Notes: generated by a model from the sequence alone, not told the origin. DNA of 64,000 bases from Haliclona indistincta (GCA_964017065.1 OZ024789.1:10563439-10627438), one strand, 5' to 3'. Numbered from the stretch's first letter, positions 12,743 through 24,713 are shown. A program made the numbers and translations.

Positions 12743-13455
12743 TAATCATATTACGTCTTGAACACAACAATACACATACATAATACGAACATGTACAAAT
12801 CAGTGGTTTCACTGTCAAAACATGAATTCTCAACCTTAGCGTACGATTGTTTCTTATCAAAAAGTTTTGATGTCAAGTTTGAAAAATGTTGTAAACAGTA
12901 GCTGAGAGTAGCAGTAGCTGTTGTAAAACAGTATTTTACATAAGAATCATGCACTGTAATTAATTTTAGTTTTTTAATGTTTATTTTCAAGTGCACAATC
13001 AGTGGTATGACTTGAAAAATATAATTTTCGGTCCGGTTAGTACTGCAATAAGCACAATTTTGAATGAACAAATCACCTGTGTTTATTAGTGTAAAACACT
13101 GTTTGCAGTAAATGCATATGTGGGGTAGTGATAATTCAAATTTTGATGCAATGAGGGAGTATCTGTTAGTGGATCGTCCCAGTTCAACTGGCTTGCACAC
13201 AGTATGTTTCTGCCTTAATTTACCATAAGGTTACCTTTCATAATAATTGTAGCGAGGAATCACCCCGCGCGCATTTGTAGTAGACAGTAGTGACTAACAA
13301 AGATATCTTGAGACTGAACTGTGACCCCGGCAGGAAGTTGCATAAGCCAATATGTAATTATGACATCATTCTAAAAATAGACAGCATTATTAAAATTCTT
13401 TTAACCATAAATAGTATGCTAAGTGCCAAGTCTCAAATATCAAGCCAGCAAAGCC
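12743..13455. other. Intergenic between P450 A and B
   Basis: No splice-linked coding segment was seen. A 149-codon frame on the minus strand (12751-13200) has low-complexity composition and no recognisable domain and is not called. Confidence 0.45.
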
Positions 13456-13464
13456 TATATAAAG
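13456..13464 (+). promoter_or_regulatory. TATA box of P450 B
   Basis: TATATAAAG lies 58 bases before the ATG at 13522. Confidence 0.6.
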
Positions 13465-13521
13465 GATCAGTTACCTCTCTCCAACTAAACCTGTTCGAAT
13501 CAATTCACTAACAACAAAACA

Positions 13522-16500
13522 ATGGAGATCTTAGCTATTCTTGGCGCTGTAATAGCAGCGATGTTGACAGCAGCTCTATTTGCACTGGTAGCGTTCAGCG
13601 TCTACCTGGTGATAGTGCACCGTCGCTATGCTCATATACCACAGCCAAAGGGAGCCTCGTGAGTGCTGCCGTGCACACGCTCGGAACCTTGCTTTGCTTG
13701 GGGGCGGGGCTGGTTAATCACTGGCTGTCTTTCTTCTGCAGGTTTTTCATGGGACACTTACCAATTATGAGAAAACTAGGCGAGAAACAGTTCATGTTTG
13801 ACACAATAGATCAATGGTGAGACGGATTTTACTTCATTTGAAAAATTTTACAACAATGTTTGTGCAGGTACAAGGAGTGTGGACCTGTGTTCAAATTCTG
13901 GGGCTTGCATAGACCGATTGTTCTAGCACTGGATCCAGAATGCATCAAGGTAAGAGCTAGCTGCAAATTATAGTAGTTATAGATCTGCTTGCTAGCTAAG
14001 TATTGACAGTTGGTTGTGGGCGTTGGCAATAACTATATTCATGCATATGCATTATTCATAGGTGATATCTACACGGCTTGTGTCAAAACCCAAAATGGAA
14101 CAGTTTCAAAAGATGTTTGGTCAAAGGTGAGCAGATGGCTAAGATCAATCAGTTTATAATATAATCATGATTTACTGATAGATTCATCAAAAAGAGCGTA
14201 GCAACTATTCCTCATTACGAAGACTGGAAGGATCGAAGGAAGGCTTTTGATCCTGCTTTTACACGAAGGTGAGAAGTCATTGCTGATGTCATAGTGCTTC
14301 ATACTGGATTGAATTTTCATTATAATAATATATTATACAGTTATCTTCGAGGCTTGGTCCCTGTCTACAACAGTGTTGTAAAATCAGACTTGCTTGAACC
14401 ACTACGAGCTAAGGCGGATGGTAAAACTACTTTATCGATGAAAAATGAGTTTTCGAAAGTAACTCTCCAAGTGACCAGCCAGGTACGTCATCTAGTGGTG
14501 ATATTTCATTTAAAAAGAACTTTAGTGACTGTAAGCATGCTGGAGAAATCTCACAGCTAGGAACACTGTATTGTTAAGTGGGTATTAGGCCTATAGCAGC
14601 TAAATTATGTCTCCATACGTGTGAGAATAATATTACTTGTGAAGTAAGAAGTAGCTTTGGAGGACGCAGTAATTGACGGTTGTAGAAATATGGGAAGAGG
14701 ATTAAGGATTTGTTGCATGTCATCGCAGCAAGACGCTGATGTAGGGAGACTTGGGACTTTTACAATGTACTTATGCAAGCATTACTCCATCTTGTTCCTT
14801 TACTTTGTAAGCACTGTCCCATCTTGTTCTTTTCCCTATTCAAGCCTTGTTCCTTTACTTTTGCAAGCAGCATCCCTCCACTTTTCAAGCCTTGTTCCTT
14901 TATTTTTGCAAGCAGCATCCCTCCACTTTTCAGTTTTTTGTTAAAACTTTACTTGTATTGCATGTATATTACATGTATTTACTCGAACCATAGATAGCAT
15001 TTGGTGCTGACTTTCAAAGTGATCCAGTCGTGAAGTCTATAGCTGGAGAACAAGGACTGATTGATCTGTTGAACATTTCTTTTGAAGGATTCCAAGCAAT
15101 AAACAGAAATCCACTACTACAGGTTAGCTATTACATGCACTGATGTGGTGCTAAACAATATTATGCGCCATCATTCCTTTTTGCTGCAGTTCATACCATT
15201 TACTGGTCAGAAGTATGCTAATGCAATTCGCAAGATCAGAGCTATTGGTAGACACTGTATTGACCTGAGAATGAAGGCTCTGGACAACAAGGAGGAACTG
15301 CCATTCGACATCATGTCACAGATACTCAGTATAGTCCGTAAGTAATGACAATACTGGACTTAGTAAACGGCATGGTGTTTGAAAATTAAATTTTAGTAAA
15401 ATAATTTTGCATATAAATTATTTTCCGATTGAACTGAATTCACAAAGTTACCCTAAATTTCTGTGTTTATGATAGTTGGTTGACTGAGCTGTGTATTTAT
15501 TGGTTTATACATGTAGATACCGAAAAGAATGTGGATATGGAGGACCTTGTCGACGAGTTCTTTATGTTCTATCTTGCTGGTAAGAGACCACCTTGTTTTG
15601 TAATTGCTACAATAATCTTGAAACATTTGTCCACATTCAGGACAGGAGCCAACTGCCACATTGCTCGTATTTGCAACCGGAGCTATTATTCAGAATCCCG
15701 ACATTTATCGGAGGTGCGTGAAAACCCCTTTTCGTGTTTGCTAGCATGAAAATGAATACTGTCTACACAGAATAATGGAGGAGATAGAGGAAGTTGTAGG
15801 AGACAAAGCTACAGTAGATCCTGACGATACTGACAAACTGATTTATATGAATCAGGTATAGAGGCAGCATACATTTTAGCACAAGACATTTTTACTGGAT
15901 AAACTAGTTCTTTTGACAAAAACAACTATTATGTTCTAATCTTTCAGGTATTCGAAGAGACCTTGCGATTATATTCAGCTGGTGCTCTGCAGAGATCTGC
16001 TCCCAAGGGAGGTCTTGATCTCCTTGGTTACCACATTCCTGAGGGAACCTGGATAATGGTAGGCGAAAGAATGACATGATTAATTTGTTGCACAAGTTTA
16101 TCCTTTTTTATTATGTAGAGCGTAGCTTATCCCGTCATGAGAAATCCAGAATATTTTGACAATCCTCTAAAGTTTGACCCAAGTCGATTCGATCCTGGAC
16201 AGAAAAAGTAATTGATGCTCATTCAAAATAATTACATGCATGATTAATAATATTATTCTTCTTTCATCAGACCTAGTCCGTATGTGTACTATCCATTTGG
16301 TGTTGGACATCGTTCATGTATTGGACGTGTACTAGCAATGGTGAGCTATTTTCATTCAATATGACAGAATCATGCATGTATTGTTCTCTGTTTAGATGCA
16401 AGCGAAGGTATTGCTGGTTCATCTGCTGAGAGAGTACAATCTCTCTCTACCAGACGATTACTGCTTGAAAGCTGCTGGAAATACTGCCTTGCTTGTACCA

Positions 16501-16542
16501 GTAGATGGTCTGCCCTGTACTGTGACACCACGCAAACAGTAA
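13522..16542 (+). CDS. Cytochrome P450 B, CYP46-like
   Basis: Exons 13522-13658, 13742-13816, 13868-13949, 14062-14126, 14182-14268, 14341-14482, 14994-15122, 15190-15337, 15517-15579, 15641-15713, 15771-15855, 15948-16058, 16119-16207, 16271-16340 and 16396-16542 have the same lengths as P450 A and code 500 residues. The key motifs AGQEPT, EETLR and FGVGHRSCIG are intact. The start ATG follows a TATA box closely. Intron 6 (14483-14993) is enlarged by a fragment of the foldback family found at 3303. An AATAAA at 16642-16647 is a likely polyadenylation signal. This copy is the closest relative of the truncated P450 C at 20.3 kb, including shared intron sequence. Confidence 0.93.
14657..14955. 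mobile_element. Truncated foldback element in P450 B intron 6
   Basis: It begins with the GGAGGACGCAGT core of the 3303-3954 element, continues into the ACTTGGGACTTTTAC arm and ends near CACTTTTCAGTTTTTT. Only one arm is present, with an internal repeat of the CCTTGTTCCTTTA segment. Confidence 0.75.
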
Positions 16543-16923
16543 CAATGGAACTTCACATAGTATAGTATTAAATAGCACGTACTCTGTCATTATATTTTCA
16601 CTTCTTCTCACGATTATGGTATTCTTAGTTGTTGTCCAATCAATAAACACTCAATGTTCAAATTATCTAGCAACTATTTGCGGCTTATTCAAGACAGCAG
16701 ACTGCTGAGTGTAACACCAGAGTACTAGCTAATAAAGGAAAAGTTCATCTAATTTGTCTCAAAGTCTGGAATAAGTTTCAGCATTCTAATGGAGGAAGTA
16801 CAGCAAAATTTATTACGACATCATGCCAAAATTTGGTTGCAACAGTCAGTAAAATTGTACTTGCTAGTCAAGTCAGCAAACTTGAGGCATGTTGACCCAC
16901 ATGTCTCTGTTTCTATGCAACTG

Positions 16924-17071
16924 AGGTTCATTTGCTGAGAGAGTACAATCTATCTTTCTCTACCGGATGACTACATCTTGAAAGCAGCAGGAAACACAGC
17001 CATAGTGGATGGTCTGCCTATCATAGTGGATGGTCTTCCTTGTACCCTGCATGACATTACTCAAAAAGTGA
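16924..17071 (+). pseudogene. P450 last-exon relic 1
   Basis: This resembles exon 15 of P450 B (TTTGCTGAGAGAGTACAATC, then GATGACTAC, AAAGCAGCAGGAAA and GATGGTCTGCC) but holds a small insertion and an internal duplication, and has no upstream exons. It lies downstream of P450 B and looks like the remnant of a lost tandem P450. Confidence 0.8.
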
Positions 17072-17462
17072 CGCTGGAACTTTGCTTTATAAACCACCTC
17101 AAAATATAACTAGTGAAACTTGGTAACAAACGCTGCTGTCATAGTTAACTGTCAATGAGATTTGTTCTTACATACAGCCATCAAATTTTTGGTTCATTTT
17201 TATGACTTCTGAAAATAATATCAAAATTATGAGCTTACCCAAATAATTTTAGACAGCTAATCTGACTATTTTTGTTGTACCTTATTATACATCTAGTAGT
17301 TCAATTCAAATTTGCTGCAAGTGGTACTGTGCTAGAATCACAGTGAGGCTGCAGATAATGCAACAATAGCTACTCCATTTGGTTTCGCTATTAAGTGATG
17401 ACTTCAAAAGTATACATAGTAACAGTTATGTTAAAGTTGATCAATGTGTACTTTTGGGAAGA

Positions 17463-17470
17463 TATAAAAG
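17463..17470 (+). promoter_or_regulatory. TATA box of CUB alpha1
   Basis: TATAAAAG lies 53 bases before the chosen ATG 17523. An in-frame ATG at 17487 would sit at or near the predicted transcription start and is less likely. Confidence 0.65.
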
Positions 17471-17522
17471 TGTGTAGTGACAGCACTTGACCTCATTTTT
17501 GAGTGTAGGTTGTCTTCTCGCA

Positions 17523-18630
17523 ATGCAGCTGCAGCAGTCAATTCTTTTCGTAGCAGCAGTAGTGCTGTTTTCTACTGTCTGTCTCGCATTCGCCTGCAGA
17601 GATGACGTCCATGAATACCAGTTTAATGGCGATATCATAACCAGGCCTGATATCACACCCTGCTGGAGATTAACTATGCCCTCGAAAAAGTAAACCAATT
17701 GATACTCATTATTATTATTATTTTGCATTTTCTTCCAATAGCAAATTTGTAATCCACTTTACGAAAACCATATTCAAAGGGGGTTTCGCCAAATGTGTGG
17801 TCAGTAAAAAAAGATTTAAAAGTGTTGTCAGAGATGACACACGGAATTTGATGTACATCAATTCACCAGGATTTCATTTCATCGATGAATACCGAAACGA
17901 TCGACTTGTTTTTTACAATCTCAGCTGTGGTGAAGGACATCAAATGTCACTGGATTTCACCAAGTTTGACTTACAAGGAAAAGTGCAACCAAGGAGCGGT
18001 CCGAAAGTGTGTGTAGACTATGTCAACATTTCTTCCCCATCACTTGGTGCTGACATGATATACTGCGGAAAGCACAAAAATCTCTTCATCCATATTCCTG
18101 ATAGTACAGTATTCATCACATTTCGCAGCAGCAGCAAGATAAGGCACCCTGGCTTCAGCATGAAAGCAGAATGTCTCCCAATAAAAGAAAGCTCAGCTTT
18201 TACTGATGATTGTGAAGATGAAAAGGTGAGACAATTCGAACAAATTCATCATTAATAAATAATATTTTTGGCTGTTTAGGAACCTGAAAAGGTTAAACAC
18301 CTCTCCTTTATTACTGAGCGTCTGCTGTATCTGCATCACAAATTCACCCAAGCAGCTCATCTTCTTTCAGGTATATATTCAAGCTAGATATTAAACACTT
18401 TTTTAGTTCTGTGTGACTTCCCCATTTTGCTACATGCAGGAGCTGAATATGAAGAAATGCTAAAGCTTGGTGTTGAGAGCAAAGGGACGTGTAACTCAAT
18501 AGTTAGAGCAGTAGGAGCTGAAGTGCTGAAGTCATTCCCTGAAGACCTAGTGAAACAGTACAAGGCTACTGCAACTATGAAAGGTCGACTTGAACAGAAC
18601 GTGTATTTTTATAAGTTTAGTAGCAGGTAA
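17523..18630 (+). CDS. Secreted CUB protein, alpha type, copy 1
   Basis: Exons 17523-17689, 17742-18225, 18280-18370 and 18440-18630 give 310 residues. The signal peptide is QLQQSILFVAAVVLFSTVC. The CUB body shows LVFYNLSCGEG, CVDYVNISSPS, MIYCGK and TVFITFRSSS, with a cysteine-containing tail (SKGTCNSIVRAVG). Unlike alpha2 and alpha3, the TGA after MKG is changed to CGA at 18586-18588, adding about 14 residues before TAA at 18628. This could be a stop-loss, or a splice donor (GCAG|GTAACT) just before that TAA may be used. Function: extracellular, ligand unknown. Confidence 0.85.
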
Positions 18631-19405
18631 CTAAGGCGTTCAAAATGTTCTCTTTCATGTATACAGATTGGGACTATAATTATTATGGCTGAGAATCAGG
18701 ACACTTGAGATGAACACTTCAGTTTGGACCCGTAGAAGCACAAACATTGCTAAAACAATTCACTCAAATTTTTTAGTTACATTAATTTTGATCAATACAA
18801 TTATAGCAATTAAGTATTTGACAATAAATATTATTGACATTCTTGTATTGAAACTTCATCAGAGTACAAGTGGTTAATAAAATTAATAGATATAATATAA
18901 TAATTATTATCAGTACAACATGAACAGTGTCAATAGTTGATGGGTTAAAATTTATCACCTAGGAGATACATGAATCTGTCACTACTACATGCAACAATGC
19001 TGTATACAGGCTGCTCCAAGCACCTCTGCAGATTTGAATGCAGACATAATGATTGACTGCAGGAGCTAGTCAATATTTAGAGTGTAGTATATAATTAGTT
19101 TCACTCATTATTACTTTTTTGCAAGTCTTAGGCTAGCTTTTAATTGATGGTACGTAAATGTAGTTGGCTGTCGGGATCAATTTTGTACAGTTTAATTGAC
19201 CACCTGTTATGTGACCACCCACACACTCACCCACCCACACACTTCCATCATGCACATGGAAAATGTGCATGTGTATATAATCAATGTTTTCACAGTTAGT
19301 ATTTGGTTATCAACAGTAAATCCCAATAGCTTTCACTATTAGGTATTTGTCGCAAAATACACAGCAACAGTTTGTGCAGAGTCTAAGACTTGCTGCGAAT
19401 GAGGA
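18631..19405. other. Intergenic between CUB alpha1 and beta1
   Basis: No gene seen. The stretch recurs around 24240-24510 and 26000-26500 as part of the duplicated alpha-beta block. Confidence 0.6.
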
Positions 19406-19413
19406 AATAAAAG
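19406..19413 (+). promoter_or_regulatory. TATA-like box of CUB beta1
   Basis: AATAAAAG lies 54 bases before the ATG at 19460. The same box at the same distance precedes beta2, beta3, beta4 and beta7; beta5 and beta6 have TATAAAAG there. Confidence 0.55.
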
Positions 19414-19459
19414 CCTAAACTCAACTAAGTGTCAGTGTACTAAGTCTTGTGTTCTCAGA

Positions 19460-19910
19460 ATGCGGCAGCAACAGCAGTTTCTCCTAGTAGCAGTGTTGCT
19501 GTGGTCTATTCTGTTCATTGCACAAGCTTGCGAGGATGAAGTTCATGAGCAAACTGATATTATTTCAAGTGGACACTGCAGAGGTACATCTATGCCCACC
19601 AGAAAGTAGGTCAAAATAAAAACGTGATTAGCTACAGTTTTTATGACTTGGTTCCCTAGCAAATTTATCAACCATAAGGTAGAAGACCATCAAGTGGATG
19701 GATGCAAGGTTAAAACCACATACCCGACCCGTACAATTTCCATGGGCAGCTACACTCTGGATGTCCGTTCTCCAAGATATCCCAAGAAATACCCCAGCAA
19801 CAGGCTTGTCTATTACAACGTCAGCTGTGGCGAAGGCTATCTGATGACACTCAAGTTCAGAGACTTTAAATTGCAAGAGCCAGGTTACTTAAGTGGGAGA
19901 AAAGTTTGCA
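19460..19910 (+). pseudogene. CUB beta1, truncated by fusion to P450 C
   Basis: Exon 1 (19460-19605) is a normal beta signal peptide exon. Exon 2 starts at 19660 and runs through the first half of the CUB domain (PSNRLVYYNVSCGEGYLMTL). At about 19907-19912, directly after the GGGAGAAAAGTTTGC codons, the sequence switches to the end of P450 exon 6 (TCTCCAAGTG...) and P450 intron 6. The rest of the CUB domain and the tail exons are absent. If the P450 donor at 19932 were used, the join to P450 exon 7 would be out of frame and stop within about five codons, so no CUB-P450 fusion protein is expected. Confidence 0.88.
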
Positions 19911-20106
19911 AGTCTCCAAGTGTCCAGCCTGGTACGTCATCTAGTGGTGACATTTCATTTAAAAAGAACTTTAGTGACTGTAAGCATGCTGGAGAGAACT
20001 CACAGCTAAGACCACTGTATTGTTAAGTGGGTATTAGGCCTATAGCATCTAAATTATGTCTCCATACGTGTGAGAATAATATTACTTGTAAAGTAAGAAG
20101 TAGCTT

Positions 20107-20290
20107 TGGAGGACGCAGTAATTGACGGTTGTAGAAGTATGGGAAGAGGATTAAGGATTTGTTGCATGTCTTCGCAGCAAGACGCTGATGTAGGGATACT
20201 TGGGACTTTTACTTTTGCAAGCGTCATCCCTACACTTTTCAGCTTTGTTAAAATTTTTTTATTTTACTTGTATTGCATGTATATTACATG
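20107..20290. mobile_element. Truncated foldback element in P450 C intron 6
   Basis: This is the same fragment as at 14657-14955 in P450 B, but shorter, lacking the repeated CCTTGTTCCTTTA part. Its shared position shows the insertion predates the B/C duplication. Confidence 0.75.
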
Positions 20291-20458
20291 TATTTACTCA
20301 AACCATAGATAGCATTTGGTGCTGACTTTCAAAGTGATCCAGTCGTGAAGTCTATAGCTGGAGAACAAGGACTGATTGATCTGTTGAACATTTCTTTTGA
20401 AGGATTCAAAGCAATAAACAGAAATCCACTACTACAGGCTAGCTATTGATGTGGTGCT

Positions 20459-20562
20459 ACGAGGAAGAATTATTTTTTCCTCATTTGTTTCCTGTTTTCA
20501 CTTTTTTGACACAACTGCTGTTACATTTATCACAAAAGCGTATTTTAAAAAAATCAAAAAAC
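20459..20562. mobile_element. SINE-like insertion with 12-bp target duplication
   Basis: About 104 bases ending in an A-rich run (TTTTAAAAAAATCAAAAAAC) are flanked by the direct repeat TGATGTGGTGCT at 20447-20458 and 20563-20574. P450 B has a single copy of that 12-mer at the equivalent place, so this is a clean insertion. It is too short to identify the source element. Confidence 0.7.
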
Positions 20563-20585
20563 TGATGTGGTGCTGAACTATTATA

Positions 20586-20826
20586 TGTGACCGGATCTGG
20601 GAAAATGAACCTTAAGGGGACCTCTAGTAGATGAAAGTAACGCATGATATTCATAGTAATTTGACTTTTTGGGTCAAAAACCACTTTTGTATTCAAAAGA
20701 ACAAGGATAGTACTTATCATTTCTGCATCAACATTGATGCTGATGAAATTCAAAGTGCTGAATATTTTGCGTTATTTCCATTTACGACAGATCCCCTTAA
20801 GGTTCATTTTCCCAGATCCGGTCACA
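20586..20826. mobile_element. 241-bp MITE with 35-bp perfect terminal inverted repeats
   Basis: The termini start TGTGACCGGATCTGGGAAAA and are mirrored at the other end for about 35 bases. TATA (or TA) flanks both sides as target duplication. It is absent from the matching intron of P450 B. The internal frame at 20631-20888 is an accident of the element. Confidence 0.9.
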
Positions 20827-22556
20827 TATATGTTCCATCGTTTCTTTTTACTGCAGTTTATACCATTTACTGGTCAGAAGTATGCTAATGCAATTCGCAA
20901 GATCAGAGCTATCGGTAGACACTGTATTGCCCTGAGAATGAAGGCTCTGGACAACAAGGAGGAACTGCCATTCGACATCATGTCACAGATACTCAGCATA
21001 GTCCGTAAGTAATGACAATACTGGACTTACAGTAAACGGATAAATATCATGGTGTTTGAAAATTGTAAAATAATTTTGCATATAAATATTTTCCGATTGA
21101 ACTGAATTCACAAAGCTACCCTAAAATTTGTGTTTATGATAGTTGGTTGACTGAGCTGTGTATTTATTGGTTTATACATGTAGAATTGTAGATACCGAAA
21201 AGAATGTGGATATGGAGGACCTCGTCGACGAGTTCTTCATGTTCTATCTTGCTGGTATGGTTTGTAATTGCTACAATAATGATGAAACATTTGTCCACTT
21301 ACAGGACAAGAGCCAACTGCCACATTGCTCGTATTTGCTACCGGTGCTATTATTCAGAATCCTGACATTTATCGGAGGTGTGTGGAAAGCACTTTTCGTG
21401 TTTGCTAGCATGAAATGAATACTGTCTACACAGAATAATGGAAGAGATAGAGGAGGTTGTAGGTGACAAAGCTACGGTAGATGCTGACGATACCGACAAA
21501 CTGGTTGATATGAATCAGGTATAGTAGCAGCATACATTGTCAGCACAAGACATTTTAACTGGATAAATTAGTTCTTTTGACAATATTATGTTCTAATCTT
21601 TCAGGTATTCGAGGAGGCCTTGCGGTTATATTCATCTGGTGCTCTGCAGAGATCTGCTCCCAAGGGAGGTCTTGATCTCCTTGGTTACCACATTCCTGAG
21701 GGAACCTGGATAATGGTAGGAGAAAGAATGACATGATTTGTTGCACAAGTTTATCCATTTATTCTGTAGAGCGTAGCTTATCCCGTCATGCGAAATCCGG
21801 AATATTTTGACAATCCTCTAAAGTTTGACCCAAGTCGATTCGATCCCGGACAAAAAAAGTAACTAATCCTCATTCAAAATAATTATATGCATGATTAATA
21901 TTCTTCTTCTTTCATCAGACCAAGTCCGTATGTGTACTATCCATTTGGTGTTGGACATCGTTCTTGTATTGGACGAGTACTAGCAATGGTGAGCTATTTC
22001 ATGCAACATGACAGAATCATGTATTGTTCTCTGTTTAGATGCAAGCAAAGGTATTGCTGGTTCATTTGCTGAGAGAGTACAATCTCTCTCTACCAGATGA
22101 CTACTGCTTGAAAGCTGCTGGAAATACTGCCTTGCTTGTACCAGTAGATGGTCTGCCCTGTACTGTGACATCACGCAAACAGTAACAATGGAACTTCACC
22201 TAGTATAGCACGTATTCTGTCATTATATTTTCACTTCTTCTCATGATTATGGTATTCTTAGTTGTTGTCCAATCAATAAACACTCAATGTTCAAATTATC
22301 TAGTAACTATTTGCGGCTTATTCAAGACAGCAGACTGCTGAGTGTAACACCAGAGTACTAGCTAATAAAGGAAAAGTTCATCTAATTTGGCTCAAAGTCT
22401 GGAATAAGTTTCAGCATTCTAATGGAAGAAGTACAGCAAAATTTATTACGACATCATGCCAAAATTTGGTTGCAACAGTCAGTAAAATTGTACTTGCTAG
22501 TCAAGTCAGCAAACTTGAGGCATGTTGACCCACATGTCTCTGTTTCTATGCAACTG

Positions 22557-22702
22557 AGGTTCATTTGCTGAGAGTACAATCTATCTTTCTCTACCGGATG
22601 ACTACATCTTGAAAGCAGCAGGAAACACAGCCATAGTGGATGGTCTGCCTACCATAGTGGATGGTCTTCCTTGTACCCTGCATGACACCACTCAAAAAGT
22701 GA
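22557..22702 (+). pseudogene. P450 last-exon relic 2
   Basis: Nearly identical to relic 1 at 16924 and in the same place relative to its P450, with a further 4-base loss in GCTGAGAGTAC. It was copied with the P450-CUB block. Confidence 0.8.
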
Positions 22703-23102
22703 CGCTGGAACTTTGCTTTATAAACCACCTCAAAATATAACAAATGAAACTCGGTAACAAACGCTGCTGTCATAGTTAACTGCCAATGAGATTTGTTCTT
22801 ACATACAGCCATCAAATTTTTGGTTCATTTTTATGACTTCAAAAAATAATATGAAAATTATGAGCTTACCCAAATAATTTTAGACAGCTAATCTGCCTAT
22901 TTTTTGTTGCACCTTATTATACATGTAGTAGATCAATTAGAATTAGCTGCATGTGGTATACTGTGCTGGCTGTTTAGAATCACATTAAGGCTGCAGATAA
23001 TGCTACAACAGCTACTCCATTTGGTTTCACTATAGGTGATGACCTCTAAAGATATATAGTAACAGTTTAGGTTAAATTGATCAATGTGTACTTTCAGGAA
23101 AA

Positions 23103-23110
23103 TATAAAAG
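23103..23110 (+). promoter_or_regulatory. TATA box of CUB alpha2
   Basis: TATAAAAG lies 54 bases before the ATG at 23164. Confidence 0.65.
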
Positions 23111-23163
23111 CTTGTAGTGACAGCACTTGACCTCATTTGTGAGTGTAGGTTGGTCTTCTCGCA

Positions 23164-24227
23164 ATGCAGCTGCAGCAGTCAATTCTTTTCGTAGCAGCAG
23201 TAGTGCTGTTTTCCACTGCCTGCCGCACATTCGCCTGCAGAGATGACGTCCATGAAGACCAGTATAATGGTGATATCATAACCAGGCCTGATATCACACC
23301 CTGCAGGGGATTAGTTATGCCCATGAAAAAGTAAACCAATTAATGCACATTATGAATTATTTATTTGCATTTTCTTCCCAATAGCAAATTTATAATCCAC
23401 TTTACGGAAACCACATTGAATGGGGGTTTCCCCGAATGTGTGGTCAGTAGAAATATATGTAGAAGTGTTGCCAGAGATGACACACGGAATTTGATGTACA
23501 TCAATTCACCAGGATTTCATTTCATCGATGAATACCGAAACGATCGACTTGTTTTTTACAATCTCAGCTGTGGTGAAGGACATCTAATGACACTGGATTT
23601 CACTAAGTTTGACTTGCAAGGAAAAGTGCAACCAAGGAGTGGTCCAAAAGTTTGTGTAGACTATGTCAACATTTCTTCCCCATCACTTGGTGCCGATAGG
23701 ATATACTGCGGAAAGCGCAAGAATCTCTTCATCAATATTCCTGATAGTACAGTATTCATCACATTTCGCAGCAGCAGCAGAATAAGGCACCCTGGTTTCA
23801 GCATGACAGCAGAATGTCTCCCAATAAAAGAAGGCTCAGCTTTTACTGATGATTGTGAAGACGAAAAGGTGAGACAATGCGAACAGATTCATCATCAATA
23901 TTATTTTGGCTGTTTAGGAACCAGAAAAGGTTAAACACCTCTCCTTTATTACTGAGCGTCTACTGTATCTGCATCACAAATTCACCCAAGCAGCTCATCT
24001 TCTTTCAGGTATATATTCAAGCTAGATATTAAACAGTCTTTTAGTTCTGAGTGACTTCCTCTATTTTGCTACATGCAGGAGCTGAATATGAAGAAATGCT
24101 AAAGCTTGGTGTCGAGAGCAAAGGGACGTGTAACTCAATAGTTAGAGCAGTAGGGGCTGAAGTGCTAAAGTCATTCCCTGAAGACCTGGTGAAACAGTAC
24201 AAGGCTACCGCAACTATGAAAGGTTGA
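23164..24227 (+). CDS. Secreted CUB protein, alpha type, copy 2
   Basis: Exons 23164-23330, 23385-23868, 23918-24008 and 24079-24227 give 296 residues ending at TGA after MKG. It is close to alpha1 across the CUB body (RDDTRNLMYINSPGFHFIDE is the same) but differs just after the exon 2 start (ETTLNGGFPECVVSRNICRS against KTIFKGGFAKCVVSKKRFKS). That makes the segment before the CUB core the most variable part. All splice sites are GT-AG. Confidence 0.88.
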
Positions 24228-24513
24228 TTTGAATAGAACGTGTATTTCTATAAGTTTAGTAGCAGGTAGCTAAGGCATTCAAAATGTTCTATTTCATGTA
24301 TACAGACTGGGACTACAATTATTATGGCTGAGAATCAGGACACTTGAGATGAACACTTCAGTTTGCACCCGTAGAAGCACAAACATTGCTAGAACAATTC
24401 ACTCAGACTTTATAGTCACATTAATTTTGATCAAAACAATTATAGCAATTAACAATAAATATTATTGACATTCTTGTATTGAAACTTCATCAGAGTACAA
24501 GTGGTTAATAAGA

Positions 24514-24713
24514 TTTAAACCATAGTATGAATAATTCTCTTTGATGTAACGAGCGTTAATGAGGGTTATAAATCGTGTACAGCCCGCACGCGTTTCAAGA
24601 TGGCCGCCGCGTTCGAGAATCCACAAAGAAACGGCGCTCGGGCTGCTCTGCGGTCTTCCTGCGACGTAAGGTAGCCAGCTAGACGTCAGGCAAGCAGCGC
24701 ACTATGGTTTAAA
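24514..24713. mobile_element. 200-bp MITE with 13-bp terminal inverted repeats
   Basis: TTTAAACCATAGT at 24514-24526 is mirrored exactly at 24701-24713. The interior is GC-rich and holds CAAGATGGCCGCC. The stretch is missing from the equivalent position after CUB alpha1. Confidence 0.8.

Larger units (their letters stand above)
20309..22185 (+). pseudogene. Cytochrome P450 C, exons 7-15 only
   Basis: Exons 20309-20437, 20857-21004, 21192-21254, 21305-21377, 21434-21518, 21605-21715, 21770-21858, 21919-21988 and 22039-22185 match P450 A/B exons 7-15 in length and are fully open. They include AGQEPT, EEALR (ExxR kept) and FGVGHRSCIG. Exons 1-6, with the membrane anchor and substrate-recognition N-terminal half, are missing, replaced by CUB beta1. 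The first intron has a GC donor (CAG|GCTAGC) where P450 B has GT. The open frame suggests recent truncation. AATAAA at 22275-22280 is conserved with P450 B. Confidence 0.88.

Noticed and set aside
12751..13200. 149-codon minus-strand frame
   Set aside because: No motif, no splice partners and no repeat in the duplicated P450 block.
19460..22185. A functional CUB-P450 fusion gene
   Set aside because: Splicing from the truncated CUB exon to P450 exon 7 is out of frame and meets a stop within a few codons.
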